Below are positions 9,842 through 20,499 of a stretch of DNA of 33,161 nt, in pieces. The stretch covers positions 1-33,161 of the forward strand of contig LUCW03000080.1 of NCBI GenBank assembly GCA_001586965.3. The letters are read 5' to 3'. The notes under the pieces were generated by a model. It saw only the letters and a program-made list of their open reading frames with translations, was not told the origin of the DNA and did not search any database. Source of the DNA: Sphaeroforma sirkka (lineage: Eukaryota > Opisthokonta > Ichthyosporea > Ichthyophonida). Within the stretch, counting starts at the first letter, position 1. Each line of letters starts with the position of its first letter. The translations under genes and the position numbers were made by a program.

Positions 9842-10526
9842 TGTAGCAGTGACTATCAAGTATGAATCACTATGTAGGCTTCGCGTCGTCGACGCGTTGC
9901 GTTGGGAGGTACGTGGTCGGTAGCTGGATCGGTGGCTGGCAAGATTCAGGTGGCGTAGTCCTCTTACAGAATAGAATCGGCGTCTTAATTATCGCCCATA
10001 ACCTAATAGAACTAGAAAACTGTGAACATAAATGATTAATTTATTCCAAAATATGATTTGTATATTTGTATATCAAACTTTGTGAAAATTGTAGGCACGG
10101 ATATTTTGCACGTGTGGAGGTGCACATGAACCGAAAACCCTAGTTAGGTGTAGACTCAGAGGGGTAAATTTTTTACCTGTCCCGACAGGCTTTGGAGCAC
10201 AAAGAAGTAGCGTGTATAGATTTCTAGTAGACAAAACAGAGAATGGGGCAGCCACTGCTGTTGTTCAAGGTTTTCTGTTCGTTAATCATGCGAACGATAT
10301 CTAGCCAAGCCTGGTACCACCTCTGCATTTTCAGATGAAGGGGGGGCGGAGGCTGCTTTCATCGAGCTTCTCCAAATAAACCATTATGCGGTATATATCT
10401 GGTGATATTTCTGGTTTTGAAAGACATTAAACATGCTCATTTGTTAGACATGCTGAATCTGGTGTTTGTCAACATCTGACAAGCAATCGATAAATAGACT
10501 CTGGGCTACTATAGAAAAAAATATGG
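9842..10526. other. unassigned AT-rich spacer
   Basis: No gene can be supported. The first 120 bases are GC-richer and hold a short palindrome around GTCGTCGACGCG. The rest is AT-rich with a chance 60-codon minus ORF. It is bounded on both sides by copia LTR ends that share the TTCTCA terminus. Confidence 0.5.
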
Positions 10527-10572
10527 TACAAAAGTAAATAAAGAGCACTTTCACAGAGTTGAAAAATTCTCA
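10527..10572 (+). repeat. copia LTR 3' tail
   Basis: A 46-bp match to the last bases of the copia LTR, including AAGTAAATAAAGAGCACTTT and GAGTTGAAAAATTCTCA. The LTR sequence stops abruptly on its left side. It carries the older TTCTCA terminus. No second LTR or coding part adjoins it. Confidence 0.85.
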
Positions 10573-11389
10573 TGGTGCTTTGAATTTTAGCTCGAAGGAT
10601 GATGTCTTAGACGCGATTGGACCAGCTACGGATAGATTCGTGATGCATACGCGAAAGTGTGCGCAGATAGAAAGCATCGATAATAGCGCAGGTATTTTTG
10701 GATTTGATGTTCAATAAAGCAGGCTAAGGAGTATCCATGAGATATAATCTGTTTTGTAGTCAAAGTACCTGAGTTGTGGTGTCCAGTCATTCTTTGTTGG
10801 ACCTCCGCGTACGATTCATTTACCGTATCGGTGTTGGGGATATAAGCGTGACGGTCATGTCCAGGTCTACAACCCAATGGTCGATAGTGGAGCGATCCTT
10901 TTCCAAGATTGTCCAGGTGATCGTGGAAAAATAGCGAGTTGGCAATCATAGTGTCGTAGTTGATATTTAGTATTGTCAAACAGAACTCTAAACCCTATAG
11001 CGATCTATCAATAGAACATTCTCAGTAATTGTTAGGTTATTGTGGAGTTGTATACCTATTTATAAGATAACTGGCATGTAGGTCAAAGCTCTTGCGTGAG
11101 GCCGATGAAACACTCGGTTGAAGCCTGGAAGTAAAATTTTGGGTTGTCCTGGAACAGTACTTAGGAAGAAGCGTCTCAACGTTGTTACTCAACCGAGACT
11201 TTGGTCCTTATCTTTCAATTTGTTTTAGGCAGAGCAAGCTATGGGGTGTAATTCTGCTCAAGGGACTGTTCTTGTTAGTGAAACGGTTCAAATTCCGAAT
11301 ATGTAGTAATTCGTCAGTTGATTCTGTCTAAGTCCGAAGTAGGCATTGAATCTTGGTGACGTGTGTGAGAGAGGATCTGAGGTTGTGCT
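10573..11389. other. spacer with one unassigned minus-strand ORF
   Basis: A 117-codon ORF lies at 10979-10626 on the minus strand (starting MTILNINYDTMIANSLFF). It has normal-looking composition but no motif I can name. Because an integrase remnant on the same strand lies just upstream (11390-11640), it may be the decayed tail of the same retroelement, but that is inference. Confidence 0.3.
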
Positions 11390-11640
11390 TCATTTGCACG
11401 AATAGGACGCGAATATCAATTTGTTTGGGTTTCGTTCCACGAGTTTGCCCAGCAGTGATATGTGCTCTTTGTTTGATCGTTCGTTGTCGCCTGAGATATT
11501 AGGTTGGTACGGCCGAGATATTTGGTGTTCCATCGGTGCCTGTGGAATGATATTTGAAAGTATATCATTAACGTATCGGGTCCCTGTCTTAGCTATCCGT
11601 TCAGCTAGCATTATGTATAAGGTCTGTTGGCGGTTCATTT
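11390..11640 (-). pseudogene. decayed gypsy-type integrase piece
   Basis: The minus strand encodes AKTGTRYVNDILSN followed by HQISRPYQPNISGDNERSNK and a LLGKLVER helix. This matches the end of the DDE core of Ty3/gypsy integrases, with the pattern sxPYhPq.nG..ERxNk around the catalytic Glu. Neighbouring DNA does not show a clean continuation. It is on the same strand as gypsy-2, whose integrase N-terminus lies at 18620-18880. It is either part of that element, now far away, or a third gypsy relic. Fossil. Confidence 0.6.
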
Positions 11641-11921
11641 GTATAAGTGCCTATGATCCCTGCAAAAGCACTCCTTCGATGTATTCCTAGAAATATACTA
11701 AGCTGTACCCCAGTACAGTTATCTGTTTAGAGTTTGTATTTCTATGTGTAATCATTTGATCCCGTGGTTTGGGAAGCAAGGACAAGGGTTAGCAATTCAT
11801 ATCGTTCGAATTTATTGACAGCGATTTTTTATCTGTATTTGAATCCAACCTGTCAGCCAGGTCGACAATGTTTGCTTCCGCTCACCAGTTGTTCCATGGT
11901 ACAATGCTATTAGATTGCTCA

Positions 11922-12149
11922 TCAAAATTTCTTGTGGTAATAGCTACTGCCCTAAGTGTACATCACACTTGGTGCGAGCTTCAGCTCTTTTAGCCTGCGC
12001 TGCAGCCTTCATGGGATACTAGCCAGAGCTATCCTTCAAAATTTCCTGTGGTAACGGCTAGTTGCCCTATGTGTATAATACTTGGTGCGATCTCCAGTTT
12101 TATTAACCTGTGCTGCAGCCTTCACGAGACACTAGCTAAAGCGATACGG
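11922..12149. repeat. 114-bp tandem duplication, two diverged copies
   Basis: Copies at 11922-12035 and 12036-12149 share TCAAAATTTC(T/C)TGTGGTAA, CTTGGTGCGA, TGCTGCAGCCTTCA and ACTAGC. They are about 75-80% alike. The period is 114 bp. No ORF spans both copies, so a noncoding duplication is likely. Confidence 0.8.
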
Positions 12150-12541
12150 GGCTGGTATCACTTTGCAGTAAAACATACAAGCAATGACTTGTCTTACCCC
12201 GCCACTGTCTGATCTCGGACGTTTGTGGACTGGTGGTGCTGTCTTGGTATATGATTAACGTGTGCCGTGTTTGCTATATGGCTGACGTGCGACATGCCAC
12301 ATCTCATACGTTCTCTTGAAGAATACATCTTCCTTCATGTTTGATAAGTGACTGCCACGTCCATCAGACATCTATTCACTTTAAGGATGTCATCTACCTT
12401 CTCCTGCTGCCGTAGTAAGTAGGTAGTATCTCTCCTCTAGCATTTTCGTCGTTCGATGCAATAGATTTATGTCGTTGAGGAACTTCTCTAGGAGATAGTC
12501 TACAAGATGATGTGTTTGTCTGTCACTGATTATTATCTTAT
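12150..12541. other. spacer without a supported gene
   Basis: Contains a 64-codon minus ORF (12584-12390) whose start lies inside the neighbouring repeat element. It has charged, helix-like composition (LVDYLLEKFLNDINLLHRTT) but no family match that I can see. Confidence 0.35.
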
Positions 12542-12672
12542 GAACAGAGTCTCTAAATGTACATTGAAAATGTGGAAAAGTCACTAAATGTACGTACAGT
12601 CACTAATTGTTTTGATGAAAACGTACTGAAATATTGATCAAAAATGTACGGATATACATTTACCGACAGTTC
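12542..12672. mobile_element. MITE-like inverted-repeat element, copy A
   Basis: Left end GAACAGAGTCTCTAAATGTA and right end (reversed) GAACTGTCGGTAAATGTATA form terminal inverted repeats around about 90 bp. The internal AAACGTACTGAAATATTGAT is shared in reverse orientation with copy B at 18441-18595. No coding capacity. A clear target duplication was not found. Confidence 0.6.
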
Positions 12673-12735
12673 TACTTTTTATTCTATTTTGCGTTGAATT
12701 TTTGGTGTCACCAAAAGGTTTACAACCTTGAAATG

Positions 12736-12768
12736 CCACTAAATGTACAAAGAAGTCCCCAAATGTAC
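12736..12768. repeat. two extra AAATGTAC motifs
   Basis: CCACTAAATGTAC and GTCCCCAAATGTAC lie 19 bp apart, resembling the inner part of the inverted-repeat family. A matching GGTCCCCAAAATGTGC lies at 13789-13804. They may be subterminal repeats of a longer element running from here to about 13940. Confidence 0.4.
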
Positions 12769-13233
12769 TTTGAACCTTTATTTGGAATAAATTTGAGAAG
12801 GGAATAGACTGTAAACAAAATTAGCTCTAATTTCAAGTCTTGTGGACAAGCTATCTCTGAGCCCCAAAAATCAAAACACGCACACACAAAATAAACTAGT
12901 TTAAACACAACAACGGGAATTCAAGGATCAAGAACTCATAAAAAAGTTTAAATACTGCGTTTCTTACATCGTACTAGAAAGATATTTAATCCAATCATGT
13001 AGATCATTGACCTTTGATTGCATCACATCCTTCTTATCATCAGATTGTTGTTTGTTCGGATGTAGGTCTTCTATATATGTGGATAACTTCGATTTTCTGA
13101 CACACCTGGTCGAGTTCTTTCACCGCTTCCTTCAGCGCATTGGACTGTGTTACGAACTGTACTTCCATGTTTGGTAAATGTTTGTCCTGTTCATTTGAGT
13201 TTAACTTCATTGGAACGTTTGTAGAATTATCAG

Positions 13234-13572
13234 TTAGAAGTTTTTGTGTACGTGTACTCTTGCGCTGCAGTATGTGTTATTCTTGTAGACTATCCCCGCC
13301 CTGACAGCCTCTTGTTGCTCGTGATCATCCTCTAAAAGTCTTTGTCTTGCTATGTATGTAATGTACTCTAAGTGATTCCTCGTCTCAAGATGCTTTGGAT
13401 CAATATGCTTTCTACATACTTTATGATCTTTGCCAATCTCAGACTCAGGTACAACCTCGCCTGCCTTCGCACGCCCAAGATACCATACAAGATACAAACG
13501 CTGTATACGGTTTCTTAGGTACTCGGTGACCAGGATCCTCTGCTGTGGTTGCATTTGAGCAAAATGCTTCAC
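13234..13572 (-). CDS. unassigned ORF, about 112 codons
   Basis: Minus-strand ORF with no ATG at its 5' edge: the frame opens shortly upstream and includes WLDAV before KHFAQMQPQQRILVTEYL. The protein is helix-rich and charged (RNRIQRLYLVWYLGRAKAGE, EYITYIARQRLLEDDHEQQE), with a CRKHIDPKHLETRNH stretch holding Cys and His residues. I do not recognise a family. It lies between members of the AAATGTAC repeat family, so it could be an exon or decayed gene carried by a DNA transposon, or a host exon. Composition looks more coding-like than the surrounding AT-rich DNA. Confidence 0.3.
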   Translation of the reverse strand: MKHFAQMQPQQRILVTEYLRNRIQRLYLVWYLGRAKAGEVVPESEIGKDHKVCRKHIDPKHLETRNHLEYITYIARQRLLEDDHEQQEAVRAGIVYKNNTYCSARVHVHKNF

Positions 13573-13902
13573 AGCATCGAGCCATTATGTCAAATATGAT
13601 TATAGTGCAGATTATGTGTAGGAGCAGTTCACCGACTTGTAAATAATACTTACTTGTTGTGCAAGTCCTGTTTGCTATTCTAATGTGATTTACTCACTGC
13701 GATCATCTAAAATAGAGACGATATTCAAAGTGTGCACGAGTTTGTGTGCAAATTATCGTGCATGGTAAAAAATAAATGGGGTACGAGCGGTCCCCAAAAT
13801 GTGCTTGTCCTCAATTGTTCTAAAAAAATGAATTGAAACCCGCATTTAGCGAATTTGATTGGGTTGGGTAATTAGAAAACGTATCTGTAAATTCGTATGC
13901 AC

Positions 13903-13940
13903 GTTAGTGACTTTCCCAGCCCGTGTACATTTAGACGATT
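13903..13940. repeat. reverse-oriented AAATGTAC end repeat
   Basis: GTTAGTGACTTTCCCAGCCC and GTGTACATTTAGACGATTT read in reverse as the left end of copy A (GTCTCTAAATGTACA, then GGAAAAGTCACTAA). This could be the right terminus of an approximately 1.4-kb element starting at 12542, with the 112-codon ORF inside. Confidence 0.45.
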
Positions 13941-13944
13941 TCCC

Positions 13945-15470
13945 TATAAATATTGTAGTACCCTTGAGGTGCCTTTTTTGTTGCCGTTAAACGTGTTGTT
14001 AAGTGCCGTGCTTTTTTTGCCCGTTGTGGTTCTAAGAAGTTTATGCTTCTCTTTTGGTTATTGTTGATTACTTGTGTTGTTTGATCATTGATAAATTCAG
14101 TGGAGGTGGGATTCTCTTGACACGAAAGTTTTTTTTTTTCTCATTCATGTTCTGTCAGGTAGTCTCCATGGAAGAGTGGTTTATGGCTGGTGTAGCCCTT
14201 ACGCCTCATTCTCTCATCTATCAATTTTATTTGGGTGTGATGGACCACTATATTTATATGTTCATGTAAGTCGTATATGTCAAATGTAAATAACTCGTGA
14301 GGTGAGTTTGTGGCCATGAAGGCTACTGTGGCATTTGTGAGTCCTTATTTCATGTGTGATGGACGACAACCATTTATATCTAGAAGATGCGTTTGGGACA
14401 GTATATAACGGGTGTAGTCACCATGCATTCATTTCAACATGTGAATACACGGTCTGAAATATATATATTTTACTGGCGTTTGTGTTGTGATACAACAAAA
14501 TACTTTTTCATTGAAGAACCCCTTGTATAGTCAGTATATAGTTTTTTAGTATTTGCATTTAAAATAGAATTCTCAATATCTTATAAACTTGTTGTATTAA
14601 ATACTTAAAAGCTCATTAATATACCTCAATTCTTCAATTTTATAGAATCAAATACAGACCATGCCCGTAAATTATGTCGTAAGATTAATTCTAAAAAATA
14701 TATTCGTTTTAATATCTTACCTTTCACATTAAGACCCCGGTTTATATCATTTTTTACTCCGGTACAAATTGACCCAAAGGGTCGATACGGAGCCGTCTTC
14801 AACCTATATTCGGTAACATTTATATCAACGAACGTAAAGGTAGAGAAGCGAAGTTCGGGAATAATAAAAGCAGATCGCTCATTGGAAGAATATGCGTGGC
14901 ATGGTTCAATAAAGAGTTAGATGTACTCTGATATGGATACCTACAACGGAAAAGCGTGCAGTTATGTTTCCAAAACAACACAAAAACCAAGAAATTCCCA
15001 ATAGTCAATATTTGATATATTGCTCTGGCCATAAAAAAAAATGTAAATTAGCACACAATTTTTATTTTGTTCACGCAGAACACACAGAATCACACACACA
15101 TGCTACTATGGCAGAACCTAGCACAACAGTGGTTGCAGTAAATACCTACTGGTCTTGCCCTGTACCGTCACATAGTAAAAGTATATAACAATGTTAGTCT
15201 TGTGAGATATGCCTTAGTTGTCCAACGCCATGTGAGTGCGTCTCAGCGTCTATCATCGCCCAGGACACGGGTAGATATAAACTACACTCGATCAATGAAC
15301 GTGTATATAGGAACACACTTTAATATGCGCTCGATGCGCCTGTGCAGCTTTGCGATTATGTTATGATTTATGGATCCTTTAGGACTGGTAGCGGCAGGAA
15401 GTGAGAGACTACAGGTCTCAGGCCAGATTTTACAGCAAGAAACCATCTTTGATTCATGGAAGTCATCAGA
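13945..15470. other. AT-rich DNA, nothing supported
   Basis: Only short ORFs on both strands, none with motifs. Contains homopolymer T runs. No LTR, tRNA or rRNA signature was found by eye. Confidence 0.5.
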
Positions 15471-15477
15471 GTCAGCT

Positions 15478-15635
15478 CACTCCCGAGAGCTAAGTCATCA
15501 TAGTTAACTCATCCCCCCGAGAGCTAATCAAGTTGCTCAAATTACTCTCAAGAGTTGATTTATCACTTAACCGACTTCCGAGAGCAAATTAAGTCTCTCA
15601 ACCGATTCTCGAGAGTGGATTAAGCCCGTCAACCG
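15478..15635. repeat. degenerate CGAGAG array
   Basis: About five units of roughly 30-36 bp, each with a (C/T)CGAGAG or CTCAAGAG core followed by (C/T)TAA or GGATTAAG and CTCA or TCAACCG. Cores at about 15483, 15516, 15549, 15577 and 15607. The core resembles the CTCGAG palindromes in the gypsy-1 3' zone. Confidence 0.6.
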
Positions 15636-15910
15636 CAACATTCTAATAATAGCTGCGGTTCTATGTGAGTCACAACCTATGCGGAAAGGCATCATGTGAT
15701 CAGTGTGAGATTTAGTTGCAGAGAAGTTGAAATAGAAAAGCATCGAAGTGTTAAAAGTGTTCCGCATAAGGTTTCTCATACTGACCATATGAGTTTTTAG
15801 CCTGGCCAGCCCAAGCGGCTGAACACTAGCACAAACACCTTAGGTATAAAACCAAAGGTGAGGACAGAAATAAATATATAAAATTTGCACTTTATTTAAA
15901 GTCTACTACA

Positions 15911-16186
15911 TTGTACTCTAACAGGAAACGAACCCTACTAATTAGCCACATGAGGAGTTTGGTGAGGAAGAGAACGATAATATCTCCGTTGAATGAGAAG
16001 GCAAGATATGAACTAATAGTTTTTAAGGGTAGCGAGGAATCAATGGCTGCAAATGCTGCTATTTTAGATCTGCTTATTGATTCAATAGTTCGTTCAAATA
16101 ATCCCAAGGTTCTTCGTGCTATGAAAGCCGTTTTATTCAGAGTACAATTGCTCGTCATGTGTAAGCCCTGTTGGTTAAAACAATAA
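15911..16186 (+). CDS. unassigned ORF, 91 codons
   Basis: Encodes MYSNRKRTLL through KARYELIVFKGSEESMAANA and AILDLLIDSIVRSNNPKVLR. The mix of charged and aliphatic residues looks protein-like and amphipathic. A longer ORF (156 codons) lies on the opposite strand over 15892-16362, but its product is unnaturally hydrophobic and Cys/Phe-rich, as expected for an antisense frame. No family is recognised and no splice sites are proven. It may be a relic. Confidence 0.2.
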   Translation: MYSNRKRTLLISHMRSLVRKRTIISPLNEKARYELIVFKGSEESMAANAAILDLLIDSIVRSNNPKVLRAMKAVLFRVQLLVMCKPCWLKQ

Positions 16187-16189
16187 GTA

Positions 16190-17855
16190 AATTCAAAAAC
16201 AAAACAACACCCGGATCGCGAAGTGAAAAGGCCCATCATAACAGTGAAATTTACAACATATGACACATTGAAAACGGAGAGCGATTGACATATTATACAA
16301 GACGGACGTGTGATGACAGGGAAGACGAAGTATACACCACGAGTATGTACAACTTGAATCACTTTCGATGCCTTACACTATTTTCTTGAATCATTATTGT
16401 ACATCACACACTGATATGTCCAATTTACTGCATTAACAGACTGACGTTCTGTACGCACTTAGCTGGCTACATACATATGGGCTGACCACCGGAATTGGGT
16501 GATCTGCGCAATCTGCGACTACTCAAGGCTCGACTCAAGGAAATACCTTATGATCATGATCAGGAAACATAGTAACGGCACAATCTAGGAGGCTTACTGC
16601 GCGCGCTTTAGATCTAATATGTCTCGTGCCGGCATGGCAACACGCGAAAGAAATTGAGTACAAAGAGTACTAAACTTTGTTATGCCTGGATCTATAGCCG
16701 ATTAAAAGCCAACACATAGTTTATTCACTGAGCTTATGTGTGATGGTACAATTCTTCAAGTGGACGCTTCAAGTGGACGCTTCAGGTTGACGGTATATAC
16801 AGACAAAATGGCCGTTTTCATGTCCATAATATGCTTGAATTCGTGATTAAGAATTTAAAGCAGCAGGTAGACCTATCATATTTCTTATATATACACAGTT
16901 CAGAACAGAGACTTATTGGCTGCATTGTGCAAGGAATATAGAGCATTTCAGAAATATACAAAATATTTACAGAGTTTCCTTAAACGCGTCTTCACTAAGC
17001 ATTGCAGTTATGATAGCGCAAAATATGATGGCGATTACTTTTACTTTTTAGAGCGTAGCATGTGGGGATGTAATAAATAATACGTCCACACAACACGCTT
17101 TGCAGATGTATTAAATTAGCGTAACTACTTACAACCGTATCTAATATTGATGTACATGTCCGCGATACGCTACGAAGACGAACACGATAGTATTGTTCTT
17201 AGATATTAAAGTATCTTAAAGTGTTTTAAGTTTTAAGTGAATAGTTGTGATTTATTTGATTCGAGTCCCTGCTTTTATATGCATTGGACTCGTAATCCTT
17301 GAGCCATTAAAAGCACCTCTTGAGGTGAAAAGGGTTCTCACTTAATCTATGATCCAATCCAAAGGCAGCGTCGCCACGTCTTCAACTGATCGTGGCTTCC
17401 ATTATAATCTTTGGCCTTAAACGTTTAGATTTTACTCCTCCGATATTTAGGGATGCCCTTATGCGCCCCATCAGAGATTTTTTATAATGATGTTTCCGTA
17501 CTCCCGGCACTTCGGCTCCGAGATTAATTTCCATCTGTAATATTTCTGTGTCCCTCTCTGAGTTTAGATTCTCTCCTTGGTTGATGCTGGGATAAACCTC
17601 GTTAAGCCTCCGGTGTTTGACCGTAGCTTTATGCTTGATAAACAATCCTGGTTTACTGTGATCAATAATACATGCTATATATGCAAAAGTCCAAGAAATG
17701 CACACAGCTTCAGCACTTTAATACCACGTTCTGTGCTTTATCTAACGATACTCTTTGCTTTATTTCATACAGGAATGAAACACACGATCTGAGAACAATG
17801 TCTGTCAAATTTAGTGAGAGCACAACGACAGCAAATACGATCATATCGAAATGTG
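16190..17855. other. AT-rich DNA, nothing firmly supported
   Basis: A 107-codon minus ORF (17705-17382) has a basic, polar product (KHRRLNEVYPSINQGENLNS) with no known motif. At about 16758-16780 a short direct repeat (CAAGTGGACGCTT twice) occurs. No other feature was seen. Confidence 0.35.
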
Positions 17856-17856
17856 A

Positions 17857-18020
<164 letters not shown>

Positions 18021-18440
18021 TTTCCTGCTCTATACGCTAACACAAAAATACAGATGAATTGGACACAAATCAAACGAGTCATATGCTGTGCAGGCTGCCT
18101 ATGTCTTTAAGGAAAGCATCACATGTGTCTGAATTTTTGATCCCGTGGAATCAAAGGAACGGACATTGGACATTGTGTAAAGTAACGGTGCAGATATTGT
18201 ATTTAATAGTATTTATATAGTAAGATGAAAATACAGTTCTCATATGGTCCTGTAAAAGAGCATCATCGACCACGTGAGTTGTGCACTAGGCAGTGAGATA
18301 AGCTTGAATGAAGTAGCGTATACAAACAACAAATAATAAAAGACAACATGACCTCCCTCAACTATTTTTTTCGTCAAAATTTTTATAGCCGAAGGCTCTT
18401 TAATTTAAATTTGAACAAATTTTGCACGATAAACGATAAA

Positions 18441-18595
18441 GTCAGTAAATGTACATAACAAAATTGTAATTGTCTCTAAATGTACATTTGTACATATTCG
18501 ATCAATATTTCAGTACGTTTTCATCGAGAAAAAAATAGTGAATGTACATATAGTGACTTTTCCACATTTTTAATGTACATTTAGCGACTTTGTTC
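18441..18595. mobile_element. MITE-like inverted-repeat element, copy B
   Basis: Starts GTCAGTAAATGTACAT and ends (reversed) GAACAAAGTCGCTAAATGTA. The right two thirds are the reverse complement of copy A at 12542-12672, including ATCAATATTTCAGTACGTTT and AGTGACTTTTCCACATTTT. It lies directly against the end of the gypsy-2 integrase sequence, so it, or a larger element of which it is one end, inserted there. Confidence 0.62.
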
Positions 18596-18604
18596 TTAAC
18601 CAAA

Positions 18605-18880
18605 TCGACTATGACTCGGTGCATCGGTTGGTCTTCTGTCACACTTTTTAGGGGTGCCCAACCGTAGCGCTTGATCTGGTTCTATTCACAATCAGTACAG
18701 CGTCGGTATACTTCACGTATGGTTTCTTTCAGCGCCGGGTGATCAAGCCCTGCACGAATAGCCATCTTATAAGTATGCTCATATGCTCGATGAGTTAAAT
18801 TATGTATTATTTTAACTCTACTCTCGAGCTCTTCTAAGTCATTCAGATTCTGTGTAACGCTGGCTGGATGAACCATAGTC
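18605..18880 (-). pseudogene. gypsy-2 integrase N-terminal zinc domain and core start
   Basis: Encodes IIHNLTHRAYEHTYKMAIRA, then GLDHPALKETIREVYRRCTD ending C-x2-C. The two His and two Cys fit the HHCC zinc-binding domain of Ty3/gypsy integrases. After it, QPMHRVIVDLV looks like the first strand and first catalytic Asp of the core, at the edge of repeat copy B. Fossil. Confidence 0.7.
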
Positions 18881-18984
18881 CCGTTAGATAGGTCAACTTC
18901 AGTATCAGACGGGGTAGACTCCTGAGATACGCAATTAACAACATTAGACTGTTGAAGTATCTTCTTCGTTGTTTCGCAACTCCT

Positions 18985-19215
18985 GGCTATTCTTTAAGCA
19001 GCGCTTTAAGTAGTTGAGTGCGAGCTTCAGGTTCTCTTAGAGCTTTGAGTCTTTGATCCATGGCCTTAGCTAGTTCCATGTTTTTGCGATCTAATGCCGT
19101 CTCAATCGGCATTACCTCGACTGCATTCTTGTTGGGTGCATGTGTTGTACGAGTCTTGAGCTTTTGTTCAAACTCCTTAGACTCCTCTAGTTTAGCTAAG
19201 AACTCGATTGAGGGT
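18985..19215 (-). pseudogene. gypsy-2 charged helical linker
   Basis: Encodes a Lys/Glu/Leu-rich, likely coiled segment (IEFLAKLEESKEFEQKLKTR, then LDRKNMELAKAMDQRLKALR) between the Dam-like module and the integrase zinc domain. Gypsy-1 has a much shorter spacer here. No known family. It may mediate oligomerisation, which is inference. Confidence 0.4.
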
Positions 19216-19219
19216 TTCC

Positions 19220-19600
19220 ACTTAGTGGTACCTGAGGACCGATGCGACAAACGACGGTGTGTTTCCAAGGTGTCTTCTTAATAGAATAGGATACCTGATA
19301 CAAGAACGTGTCGGTTTCACGGTCGACATAGATAGGCTCGTCTTGTATCATAATAATTAAATCACGTGTCCATGGGTCGGAGCTACGTAAGGGACAACAC
19401 AGCGTAATGGTAGATTTAGTATTATTAACATAATTTAACAAGTGTGCGATGAGCTGCGAAGGTGGGGTAGCCCACGCATTATGCTTTGATAAGTCAAGAT
19501 GAAAAGCATCACCTTTAGGATGAGTCACCGACCTATAATCAGAAACCTGTTTGATATGTTCTGCGGCGAATATATAAATAGTAAATGGACCCCATCTTGA
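19220..19600 (-). pseudogene. gypsy-2 Dam/DIRS-like module
   Basis: Encodes WGPFTIYIFAAEHIKQVSDY, then DAFHLDLSKHNAWATPPSQL, a helix, TLCCPLRSSDPWTRDL, and finally KTPWKHTVVCRIGP, nearly the same as KTPWGHTVVARVGP in gypsy-1. The overall order matches the post-RNase-H module of DIRS-like elements. Whether the fold could bind AdoMet is unknown. Fossil. Confidence 0.6.
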
Positions 19601-19629
19601 TTGAGCGAGGTTAAAACCATTTCTTATTA

Positions 19630-20010
19630 AGCATCCAATCGGTTGCTAATAACTCTTCAACTGTTTTCTGGTAGTCAGGGACAAGTCGAGAGAGCATGTC
19701 AGGAAGATGATTATTTATCCCTGGTATGTATGTAATGTTAAAAGCGAACTTAGCAATAATGTCATGCCAGCGGCTCACCAACTGTGAATTAGGGTTCATG
19801 TCTTTTAAATATGTTAAAGACTTTTGATCACAGGCGACAGTGAAGTACCTGCCATAAAGGTAGTCTTTAAACTGTCTTAGCGCAGTAACTATAGCAATTA
19901 GCTTTTGTTTAACGGTAGGGTAATTCCTTTGACTCTTACTATTGTTGGAAGAAAGAAGGCAACATGTGTAAGCCTTCAGGTGCACCTTTAAACTGGTACC
20001 TCTTACCTTG
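19630..20010 (-). pseudogene. gypsy-2 RNase H
   Basis: Recognised by SQRNYPTVKQKLIAIVTALR, FTVACDQKSLTYLKD and ITYIPGINNHLPDMLSRLV, each with a direct counterpart in gypsy-1 (NYATPMKELLAL, FTDHKALVYM, HIPGETNVLPDMLSR). It is placed between RT and the Dam-like module. Fossil. Confidence 0.8.
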
Positions 20011-20059
20011 CCAAGCAAAGGAAAAGTATTTCCTATGCGGCTCATAAACTTGTAATTGA

Positions 20060-20420
20060 TGGAATGCAGCTTTTAAGTCTACCTTGGAAAAAAATAGTCG
20101 CACCTTCCATTTTGCGTGGTATCTCGCTTATCTTTGGTAAGGGAAAACTATGTTGCGGAATTAGTTTGTTGATTGGCGACAGGTCTAGTACTACTCTTGT
20201 TTTACTAAACGTTCCATCAGATTTATATTGATCGACCGCTGAGAGAGCCAAGTTAACTGGGGTTGCATCATAATTGATTTCATTTAGTCCCTGTTTTAAC
20301 CAATCTTCGACTAAACTGAGAAGATCAGTCATACCTACAATTAAACCGTATTTCTGAGACATGTTATTAACGATTAGGTGAGTCTTTACTTCTCTTCTAT
20401 CTGACAACATTATGTGTACG
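20060..20420 (-). pseudogene. gypsy-2 reverse transcriptase part
   Basis: Encodes VEDWLKQGLNEINYDATPVN, LALSAVDQYKSDGTFSKTRV, VLDLSPINKLIPQHSFPLPK and ISEIPRKMEGA, the fingers region of Ty3/gypsy RT (R-x-V-x-D-x-R/S-x-x-N, then F-x-x-P). The family is clear. The element is broken here as elsewhere. Confidence 0.75.
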
Positions 20421-20499
20421 TAGTCAATGGGTTCTTTGCAAGTGGTAACTTTGCCATTTCCCAAGATTAAATCAGCTGTTTCGTTATGGATAGCCATTT

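Noticed and set aside
11280-11305. tRNA B-box-like GGTTCAAATTCC
   Set aside because: No A box, no acceptor pairing and no cloverleaf could be drawn.
15892-16362. 156-codon minus-strand ORF
   Set aside because: Hydrophobic, Cys/Phe/Ser-rich product typical of an antisense frame, with no motif. The plus frame opposite looks more protein-like, though it is also unassigned.
17250-17330. tRNA-like GATTCGAGTCCC followed by a CTCGTAA loop, possibly a permuted tRNA
   Set aside because: T-stem and anticodon stem do not pair properly. The resemblance is short.
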